A stretch of 9,645 nt of DNA, taken from assembly GCA_031263965.1 (NCBI GenBank), contig JAISES010000525.1, positions 1 through 9,645 of the forward strand, in the 5' to 3' direction. The translations under genes and the position numbers were made by a program. Shown here in pieces: positions 1 through 5,614 of the stretch. The notes beneath the pieces were generated by a model. The model worked only from the letters and a program-made list of their open reading frames with translations, ran no database searches and was not told where the DNA came from. Every line of letters starts with the position of its first letter. Position 1 is the stretch's first letter. The DNA is from Prevotella sp. Lineage in GTDB: Bacteria; Bacteroidota; Bacteroidia; Bacteroidales; Dysgonomonadaceae.

Positions 1-485
1 GGGTTTGTAAATCCATAATTCATACCTGTTATGTACTTAATCGCTGAATTTGTAGAAACAAATTCCAGATCAGCCATTTTTTGATATAAAACATCCGGAT
101 TGAGGCTATATGTTCCTGAATCTATCGAATCCATCAAAGATCTTATCTGTCCGGTAGGGAAATAGCCTGCGGATAGTCCGTGCTTATAGCTGTTTTCCAG
201 TATGTTGGCCAATTCTTTTAATCTTTGAATATCAAGTGTGTCATGTACCCAGATAGGGGTAAAAGTATTTTTTATATACAAGTTTTGTAATATAGAATCT
301 TCTTGTACATGGGATTGCAGGACTTCTTTTAAATGCCGGGGGTCAAAATCCGGATAATGTTTAGCAAATTTCGAAAGTACAACTTCTTTTTTACCGGATT
401 CGCTAAGTTTAGTAGAACTTTTTTCTCTGCAACCGGCAAAGAATACCGCAATTATTATAAGTGTTGTGTATAAGGTGTATTTCAT
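1..485 (-). CDS. Lipoprotein resembling the N-terminal scaffold of a YcbB-type L,D-transpeptidase (C-terminus outside window)
   Basis: The frame is open from the ATG at 485 to the left edge, giving 161 full codons with no stop. Residues 1-19 form a lipoprotein signal: a short charged start, a hydrophobic run (LIIIAVFF) and a lipobox FAGC with Cys19. After the Cys comes REKSST rather than an acidic run, so the protein probably stays on the periplasmic side. The rest (around 'LYIKNTFTPIWV', 'LENSYKHGLSAGYF' and 'AIKYITGMNYGFTN') resembles the helical scaffold domain before the YkuD catalytic domain in large L,D-transpeptidases, which form 3-3 peptidoglycan cross-links. The catalytic Cys/His motif would lie outside the window, so activity cannot be judged. 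The gene starts 80 nt after speA on the same strand, with a strong hairpin in the gap, so co-transcription is uncertain. Family assignment is by pattern recognition only. Confidence 0.68.
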   Translation of the reverse strand, partial: MKYTLYTTLIIIAVFFAGCREKSSTKLSESGKKEVVLSKFAKHYPDFDPRHLKEVLQSHVQEDSILQNLYIKNTFTPIWVHDTLDIQRLKELANILENSYKHGLSAGYFPTGQIRSLMDSIDSGTYSLNPDVLYQKMADLEFVSTNSAIKYITGMNYGFTN

Positions 486-523
486 AAAACTCTGATAAAA
501 CAGATCTGTCGGTACTTAATGAT

Positions 524-559
524 TTTCCTCTTTATGTCCGGATAGACATAAAGAGGAAA
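524..559 (-). terminator. Perfect 15-bp hairpin just after speA
   Basis: Arms 524-538 (TTTCCTCTTTATGTC) and 545-559 (GACATAAAGAGGAAA) are exact reverse complements around the 6-nt loop CGGATA. The hairpin begins 6 nt after the speA stop codon. On the minus strand it is followed by AATCATTAAG, not a U-run, so it is not a classical intrinsic terminator. Ending the speA transcript or protecting its 3' end is the most likely role. An operator for the downstream gene is a weaker alternative. Confidence 0.5.
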
Positions 560-565
560 GTATAA

Positions 566-2458
566 TTACTCCAGGTAAGTATATCCGTATAATCCGGATC
601 GATAGTTAGACAAGAATTCCTTACCTTCTTCTACCGTGATAGAGCCTTGTTTAACACAGCTTGTAACCCATGTTTCTACGGTTCGCACTAATTTTTTTGC
701 ATTATATTGCGCATAGTCCAGTACTTCGGCGACAGTTTCTCCATCTATCATTTGCTCTATTTTGTACCCGTTTTCATCAACAGAGATATGCACGGCGTTG
801 GTATCTCCGAACAGATTATGAAGGTCGCCTAATATTTCCTGGTACGCACCCACAAGGAAAACTCCAAGATAGTACGATTCGTTCTTTTTCATAGAATGTA
901 CCGGGAGATAAGATGATTGGTTTCCACTCGAAATGAAGTTGTCTATCTTGCCATCCGAGTCACAGGTAACATCCTGTAATGTTGCTGTCCTGTCGGGACG
1001 TTCATCCAACCGGTGGATAGGGATTATCGGAAATATCTGGTCGATGGCCCAGGAGTCCGGTAAAGATTGAAATAATGAAAAATTGCAGAAATATTTATCC
1101 GGCAGCAATTTCGATAGCTGTTTCAATTCTTCGGGAGAGTGCTTCGAGCGACCTGTTATGTGAAATATCTCACGGGCAATAGAGAAATACAGGCGTTCTA
1201 CTTGTGCTCTGGTTTTTAGAGACAACATACCCAGGCTGAATAAGTCAAGAGCTTCCTCTCTGATTTGTTGGGCATCGTGCCATGCCTCCAACATGCGGGA
1301 TTGGCTCAGGTTGTCCCATATTTCGTAGAGTTCGCGAACAAGTTCATGATCATCTTCTTTTATATCTTCATCATCGTCCCATTCAGGAAGCGTAGCTGTT
1401 TCCAATACTTCAAATATCAGGATGGAATGGTGTGCTGTGAGCGAACGTCCCGATTCCGTAATAATATTGGGGTGGGGGATATTGTTCTTATCAGCGGCAT
1501 CTACCATTGTGGCAATGGAGTCGTTCACATACTCTTGTATAGAATAGTTTACGCTACTTTCGTTATATGATGAACGTGTACCGTCATAATCTACACCCAG
1601 GCCTCCGCCAATGTCGACAAATTCGACATTGAATCCCATGGCGTGCAGTTGCACATAGAATTGGGCAGCCTCGCGCAAAGCCGTTTTTATCCTGCGTATT
1701 TTGGTTATCTGGCTGCCAATGTGGAAGTGTATAAGGCGAAGGGAATTTTGTAAATTATTTTTTTCCAGATAGGCTAATGCTTCGAGTAATTCACTCGAGT
1801 TAAGCCCGAACTTACTTCCATCACCTCCCGACTCTTCCCATTTACCGCTACCGGAACTGGCCAGTTTAATACGGATACCGATATTGGGAGTGATTTTTAA
1901 TCGTTTTGCTATCTTGGCAATCAGTGGTATCTCATTTAGCTTCTCTACTACGATGAAAATGTGCTTTCCCATCTTTTGGGCAAGCAGGGCTAATTCGATA
2001 TAGCTTTCGTCTTTATATCCATTGCAGATAATAAGCGAATTAGAGTCTGTATTGATTGCTATTACGGCATGTAGCTCGGGTTTTGATCCGGCTTCGAGTC
2101 CTATGTTGAATTTTTTTCCGTGACTGATAAGCTCTTCAACCACAGGACGCATCTGGTTTACTTTGATAGGGTAGATTATATGGTTTTGTCCCGTATATTC
2201 ATATTCCTCTGCTGCTTGTTTAAAGCATGTCGATATCTTTTCAATTCTGTTATCCAGAATATCCGGAAAGCGGACCAATACAGGAGCTGATACATCACGA
2301 AGTTGCAATTCGTCCATCAATTCTTTTAAATCGACAGCTACTCCGTTTTTTCTGGGAGTCACAACAACGTTGCCTTTCTCATTTACAGAAAAGTAATTGA
2401 TACCCCAGCCTGCGATGTTATATAACTCGGCCGAGTCTTCGATGCGCCATTTTCTCAT
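566..2458 (-). CDS. speA: Biosynthetic arginine decarboxylase (PLP enzyme)
   Basis: Converts L-arginine to agmatine and CO2 in the cytoplasm, the first step of the agmatine route to putrescine and spermidine. The 630 residues match the normal size of this family. The PLP-binding lysine lies in YPIKVNQ (Lys99). HFHIGSQ (residues 244-250) and the glycine-rich VDIGGGLGVDYDGT (281-294) are the barrel motifs that hold the phosphate. ESGRSLTAHHS (335-345) follows. The second domain carries DVTCDSDG with Cys499, the position of the catalytic Cys in fold-III decarboxylases, and GAYQEILGDLHNLFGDTN (537-554). The acidic stretch at 360-372 and the helical insert that follows it are usual for SpeA. No key residue is missing. 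The ATG at 2458 is preceded by AAGAAGA. The gene sits 19 nt after the effector-binding gene and is probably last in that operon, with a hairpin just past the stop. Confidence 0.97.
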   Translation of the reverse strand: MRKWRIEDSAELYNIAGWGINYFSVNEKGNVVVTPRKNGVAVDLKELMDELQLRDVSAPVLVRFPDILDNRIEKISTCFKQAAEEYEYTGQNHIIYPIKVNQMRPVVEELISHGKKFNIGLEAGSKPELHAVIAINTDSNSLIICNGYKDESYIELALLAQKMGKHIFIVVEKLNEIPLIAKIAKRLKITPNIGIRIKLASSGSGKWEESGGDGSKFGLNSSELLEALAYLEKNNLQNSLRLIHFHIGSQITKIRRIKTALREAAQFYVQLHAMGFNVEFVDIGGGLGVDYDGTRSSYNESSVNYSIQEYVNDSIATMVDAADKNNIPHPNIITESGRSLTAHHSILIFEVLETATLPEWDDDEDIKEDDHELVRELYEIWDNLSQSRMLEAWHDAQQIREEALDLFSLGMLSLKTRAQVERLYFSIAREIFHITGRSKHSPEELKQLSKLLPDKYFCNFSLFQSLPDSWAIDQIFPIIPIHRLDERPDRTATLQDVTCDSDGKIDNFISSGNQSSYLPVHSMKKNESYYLGVFLVGAYQEILGDLHNLFGDTNAVHISVDENGYKIEQMIDGETVAEVLDYAQYNAKKLVRTVETWVTSCVKQGSITVEEGKEFLSNYRSGLYGYTYLE

Positions 2459-2477
2459 TCTTCTTGTAAAGTGATAA

Positions 2478-2945
2478 TTATTTAATAGATAAAAATGTTG
2501 TTATTTTAGCATTCCCGGGGTCTTTGGCCTCTTCTCCGTAAATATCAAAATCAGCAATATAAGCCCTGTTTATATTTGATTGCCATATATGAGCCCATGT
2601 TTTCCCTACGGCATAAGGCAATTCTCCTTCTGACGTGTATTGTAAATATTTACATGCCGGAAAATCTTTTATTATCAGATTTTTATTTGTGGGAATTCCG
2701 TTAATGCCTGAAACTCTGTATCCTATAAAGGTTGTATATTCTCCTGTATAATCGCTTTCATAATCGGTATATATACAGTATACATCATTCGATACTTTAT
2801 TAGGAACAGATTGTACAACACCATTGAGAAAGAACGATTCCCATAATTTAGCGATATCTTCTTGCGACTTATGGTTCTGGTTTGTAGTTCTGACAGATAT
2901 TCCAACTATAGTAAACGCGTCTAATATTATTTCTTTGCTTTTCAT
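2478..2945 (-). CDS. Stand-alone effector-binding domain protein (Cass2/GyrI-like)
   Basis: 155 residues, cytoplasmic, with no signal peptide. The pattern is that of integron-associated effector-binding proteins and GyrI-like domains: 'IVGISVRTTN' near the start, 'IAKLWESFF' (31-39), 'VPNK' (47-50), the hallmark 'YTDYESDYTGEYTTFIG' (59-75) and 'RAYIADFDIYGEE' near the end. In known members the domain binds hydrophobic or cationic small molecules in a cleft containing acidic residues; Glu63, Asp65 and Glu69 are candidates here. There is no helix-turn-helix, so it is not a complete AraC- or MerR-type regulator. Its ATG overlaps the stop of the flavin reductase gene (ATGA, 2942-2945), which implies translational coupling, and speA begins 19 nt downstream. 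A ligand-sequestering or sensing role is inferred from the family; the ligand is unknown. Confidence 0.8.
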   Translation of the reverse strand: MKSKEIILDAFTIVGISVRTTNQNHKSQEDIAKLWESFFLNGVVQSVPNKVSNDVYCIYTDYESDYTGEYTTFIGYRVSGINGIPTNKNLIIKDFPACKYLQYTSEGELPYAVGKTWAHIWQSNINRAYIADFDIYGEEAKDPGNAKITTFLSIK

Positions 2946-3448
2946 TCTTTTACTAATATTTTAGAAATTCCGGCAATATATAAATAGTGAAAATCTTTTT
3001 CAGGATACCATCTTTCGATAATTTTTTTATCAAAGAATGCATTCTCTTCTATTCGTTGTACAAATAGTTTCTTGGCAAAGATGACACTGTTAGCTTCCTG
3101 AAAATAGGGTATGCCATGCTCTGTAGCTATAGTTAACTTTGTCTTTTCTATTTTGTTTTCATCTCTTCCTGATACTTTTCCCAGATAACTTAAATCCTTT
3201 AGGTAGCTTTTATCAAAAAATGTAAGGGAAAAGGAGCCTGAACTTTCCACAAATTCTCTTGTGTATCTTTGCGGGCGTATGACAATAAAAGCGACTTCTT
3301 TATTCCACATAACGCCAAATCCGCCCCAACTGGCAGTCATCGTATTTACCGTGCCATCCGGTTTTGATGCTGTAATTAGCATCCATTTGTCTTTCAGCCC
3401 AAATGCATCAGGGGTATAGTCTTTTATATTCGTTTCTTTAAAAGTCAT
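2942..3448 (-). CDS. Flavin reductase-like FMN-binding protein
   Basis: Resembles the flavin reductase-like (split-barrel FMN-binding) domain family. The core is 'DKWMLITASKPDG', then 'NTMTASWGGFGVMWNKEVA' and 'VIRPQRYTREFVE', then 'SFSLTFFD' and 'LGKVSGRDENKIEKT', the usual order in the short Bacteroidetes members. Members reduce flavins with NAD(P)H or simply bind FMN; the substrate cannot be read here. I chose the ATG at 3448 (168 aa, starting MTFKETNI). A TTG at 3508 would extend the frame by 20 residues, but that extension has no family-like character and its TTG overlaps the promoter motif at 3506-3513. The gene is first in an apparent operon with the effector-binding gene (4-nt overlap) and speA. 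Confidence 0.85.
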   Translation of the reverse strand: MTFKETNIKDYTPDAFGLKDKWMLITASKPDGTVNTMTASWGGFGVMWNKEVAFIVIRPQRYTREFVESSGSFSLTFFDKSYLKDLSYLGKVSGRDENKIEKTKLTIATEHGIPYFQEANSVIFAKKLFVQRIEENAFFDKKIIERWYPEKDFHYLYIAGISKILVKE

Positions 3449-3505
3449 TTTATTGATATAAATACAGTCAATGTTTCGTTCGGGTGAATAGGAAATTCCA
3501 ATTCG

Positions 3506-3513
3506 CAAAAATA
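3506..3513 (-). promoter_or_regulatory. Candidate Bacteroidetes -7 element of the flavin reductase-speA operon
   Basis: The minus strand reads TATTTTTG, an exact match to the Bacteroidetes -7 consensus TAnnTTTG. Transcription would start near 3499, giving a leader of about 50 nt before the ATG at 3448. I see no convincing TTG-type -33 element at the usual spacing, so support is moderate. Confidence 0.42.
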
Positions 3514-3651
3514 TAAAATATGTTGTGAAAAAGGAAATAAATATAGGTAAACTACGAAGTTATCCTGATTTTTTAATTTTCTTGGAAACTTTCAGGAATT
3601 TTAGCGAAGAATATTAAAAATGAATGACGTGGAAAACTGACCCTATAAACT

Positions 3652-3688
3652 TTCAGGCTTAACTCAATGACATTGAGCTAAGCCTGAA
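3652..3688. repeat. Near-perfect 37-nt palindrome (core of copy 1)
   Basis: Arms 3652-3669 (TTCAGGCTTAACTCAATG) and 3671-3688 pair at 17 of 18 positions around the single base A3670; the mismatch is 3662 against 3678. No T-run follows in either direction, so this is not a standard terminator, although it lies downstream of the fimbrillin gene and could still affect 3' ends. Confidence 0.85.
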
Positions 3689-3700
3689 CGCAAAAAAATC

Positions 3701-3757
3701 AAAATCCAACTGAAAATACCTATAAAAAAGATTTGCTATAAAATTTAAACAGTTTCT
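3701..3757 (+). repeat. 57-bp direct repeat, left copy
   Basis: Matches 8004-8060 at 55 of 57 positions; the differences are A3709 against T8012 and A3718 against G8021. It forms the right half of palindromic element copy 1 and lies 37 nt beyond the fimbrillin stop codon. A shorter relative (27 nt, one difference from the 3' end of this repeat) is at 5496-5522. Confidence 0.93.
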
Positions 3758-3794
3758 AAATAGGGACATCTATTGACTTTTTTTTGTAGACGGT

Positions 3795-5384
3795 TTATCT
3801 CCAGCCGGTATATTGAACTGAAACCTCGTGATGAAACTCGTTTTCTTCTGTTTCTAACCATGATTTTTTTGTCATATAATCTTTATCATTATACGTTAGT
3901 GTATAATTAAGAGATTGAGATTCTCCATTCCTGTCAGCTTTTACGATATTATGAGTACCTATGAATGTTGAAATTCCAAGCAACGGCCTATAAATAGAAC
4001 CGGCACCCTCAAAATCGTTTATAAATAAATAGTAACGTAGCCATCCTTCCATATTGAGATTGATAAAAGGAGATTTCTTATTATCATATACAAAAGTGTA
4101 ATCACCATTAGGGTCAGGGAGCAGATCTCCATTCTCGTCAAAACTTCTTGTTTCCGTTCCTGAGGTTACAACATCATCTCTGCCAACCTCTCCGCCGTCT
4201 GCGCTTTCGGTATCTTCGTATGCAATTGTAACGCTTCCTTGTTCATAGGTAAAATCAGTATTTGTGTACCTATGTAATACGGGACTTCCACCTAAAATAA
4301 TAGGCCTGTAGTTCTTACTTGTATATCCCATTATTTTATTGCCATCGCCACTATATTTGAATTCATATTCGCAAATATAGCTATGAAGGCCGCCGAAATA
4401 TTTATCAAGATACCTTGTTACAGATGTCACACGGTTTAATACATCATACGTAAAAACAGTTTTAAGAACTGTACTTCCATCATAATAACGTTCGGTTACC
4501 TCTGCAGGGAGCAGCTTATCGGCTAGGTCTTCGCTAGCGTCTCCGTCAATTGTTTCTCCGGTCTCCCAATCTTCCACATCGGTACCTGCGCTTGCAACAT
4601 CGCTAAGGTTTACTACCATATTGAACGTGTATTTCTTGCCCGATTCGAGAGTCAGATTCCGGTTCAAGGTATAAAACAATTCTTTTCCGGAATTTAAAAC
4701 GACTTTAATGAATTTTGTCCCTGTATTTACCGTTTGAGGAACCGTTATGCCGACATTGCCCCCTAATTTAACGCTTTGTATGCCTGATACCGCTCCCAGG
4801 CTGCCGTCTCTCCGGTTAAACTCTATTGCCGTGGCTGCGTTTACTATACTTATCTGGGCATTTGTCAGGTCAGGGTTTCCGTTTCCCGCCGTAAGCGATA
4901 CGTTAATTTGGGAAAGCATGTGCTTAAATGTAAGGATAATTTGCCCTGTTGTAGGCGCCTGAACAAAAACGGGGCAATAAAGCAGGTCGGAAGCATGTAT
5001 AGCCGAAACGTCCGTTTGGTCATCAGCTACAAAAAACGGATACGTATCGTCTGTGCCTTCATAGTATGGATGATAAGCCGAAACTCTGATAGAATTACCA
5101 TTGTCGGGGAAATACTGCGTTGCCCCTGAAAGATTGCCTTGCCCGTCACCGGTATAAGCGAGGTTTTGCGTATAAGTTGTAGCCGGAGTTACCGCGTCCT
5201 CCGCGATAAATACGCCGACTTTTTGTCCGTTTGCAATCTGTATACCCTGATAAGTTGACTTTAGTAACGAAAGTTCCGATGAAAAGCGAATTTCTTTATA
5301 TTCTGACGACAATGGATTATTATCATCGCTACTGCAAGATACAAAAAGTAAAATTGCACAAATAAGGCCAAATATTTTTTTCAT
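3795..5384 (-). CDS. Fimbrillin-like surface lipoprotein with a YD-like C-terminal domain
   Basis: 529 residues. The start MKKIFGLICAILLFVSC is a lipoprotein signal with Cys17; it is followed by SSDDNN, like the Bacteroidetes export signal that sends lipoproteins to the cell surface. Residues about 30-275 match the fimbrillin/Mfa-like pattern: 'NGQKVGVFIAED' (52-63), 'ATQYFPDNGNSIRVSAYHPYY' region (88-108), 'LTFKHMLSQINVSLTAG' (151-167), 'LESGKKYTFNMVVNL' (246-260) and the typical closing 'VEDWETGE' (270-277). Residues about 295-529 are different: 'YDGSTVLKTVFTYDVLNRVTSVTRY', 'SFDENGD', 'YTFVYDNKKSPF' and 'YTLTYNDKDYMTKK' recall the YD-like or DUF4595-like beta repeats of Bacteroidetes lipoproteins. 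The pairing suggests an anchored or tip-associated fimbrial component rather than a plain shaft subunit (inference). It lies 230 nt after the metzincin-like gene on the same strand, with repeat copy 2 in between, so it may have its own promoter; a weak TATTTTTC lies at 5433-5440. Confidence 0.82.
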   Translation of the reverse strand: MKKIFGLICAILLFVSCSSDDNNPLSSEYKEIRFSSELSLLKSTYQGIQIANGQKVGVFIAEDAVTPATTYTQNLAYTGDGQGNLSGATQYFPDNGNSIRVSAYHPYYEGTDDTYPFFVADDQTDVSAIHASDLLYCPVFVQAPTTGQIILTFKHMLSQINVSLTAGNGNPDLTNAQISIVNAATAIEFNRRDGSLGAVSGIQSVKLGGNVGITVPQTVNTGTKFIKVVLNSGKELFYTLNRNLTLESGKKYTFNMVVNLSDVASAGTDVEDWETGETIDGDASEDLADKLLPAEVTERYYDGSTVLKTVFTYDVLNRVTSVTRYLDKYFGGLHSYICEYEFKYSGDGNKIMGYTSKNYRPIILGGSPVLHRYTNTDFTYEQGSVTIAYEDTESADGGEVGRDDVVTSGTETRSFDENGDLLPDPNGDYTFVYDNKKSPFINLNMEGWLRYYLFINDFEGAGSIYRPLLGISTFIGTHNIVKADRNGESQSLNYTLTYNDKDYMTKKSWLETEENEFHHEVSVQYTGWR

Positions 5385-5409
5385 AATGATTCTGTTTAAC
5401 TATTTATGC

Positions 5410-5524
5410 TAAGAAACTGTTTGAATTTTATCGAAAAATATTATTATAGGATTTGAAAAAAACTTCTTAGCAATTTTTTTATGCTCTTTTCAAAAATTTG
5501 CTATAAAATTCAAACAGTTTCTAA
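5410..5524. repeat. Palindromic repeat element, copy 2 (115 bp), in the fimbrillin leader
   Basis: Positions 5412-5431 (AGAAACTGTTTGAATTTTAT) and 5503-5522 are exact 20-bp inverted repeats separated by 71 bp. TTTGAAAA at 5452-5459 also pairs with 5487-5494, so the element can fold into one long hairpin. The right end (5496-5522) matches copies 1 and 3 with a single change. It ends 25 nt upstream of the fimbrillin ATG. No target-site duplication is evident. The inner sequence is AT-rich and carries a one-mismatch -7 element, TATTTTTC, on the minus strand (5433-5440). Confidence 0.85.
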
Positions 5525-5560
5525 GTTGTTTAAAATATTTATTGATATATTGTTAGTTAT

Positions 5561-5584
5561 AGGAGCGAATAAATATTCGCCCCT
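5561..5584. repeat. Short palindrome (REP-like), possible 3' hairpin of the metzincin-like gene
   Basis: AGGAGCGAATA (5561-5571) and TATTCGCCCCT (5574-5584) pair at 10 of 11 positions around an AA loop. It begins 30 nt after the stop of the metzincin-like gene and has no U-run after it on the minus strand. From memory, palindromes of the form TAGGGGCGAAT...ATTCGCCCCTA recur in many bacterial genomes, so this may be a dispersed repeat that also serves as a 3' hairpin. Confidence 0.6.
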
Positions 5585-5614
5585 ACACATATATTTTCAA
5601 AAATACAACATTAA

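Larger units (their letters stand above)
3582..3759. repeat. Palindromic repeat element, copy 1 (178 bp)
   Basis: First of three related elements. The right end (to 3759) reads ATAAAATTTAAACAGTTTCTAA; the left end (from 3582) reads TTGGAAACTTTCAGGAATTTTA and is a diverged inverted version of it. The left end also aligns with the left end of copy 2, continuing through GCGAAGAATATTA against TCGAAAAATATTA. The midpoint is 3670.5, within half a base of the centre of the core palindrome 3652-3688, so the whole element is one long imperfect hairpin. It fills most of the gap between the fimbrillin stop and the flavin reductase operon. I see no target-site duplication and no coding capacity. A MITE-like or REP-like element is the likely nature. 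Confidence 0.65.

Noticed and set aside
500..509. 10-bp palindrome ACAGATCTGT upstream of the cell-wall lipoprotein gene as an operator
   Set aside because: A single short palindrome in an AT-rich leader is expected by chance, and nothing else supports a regulator site there.
2723..2905. Minus-strand 60-codon frame inside the effector-binding gene
   Set aside because: It is an alternative frame within a gene whose own frame has strong family motifs.
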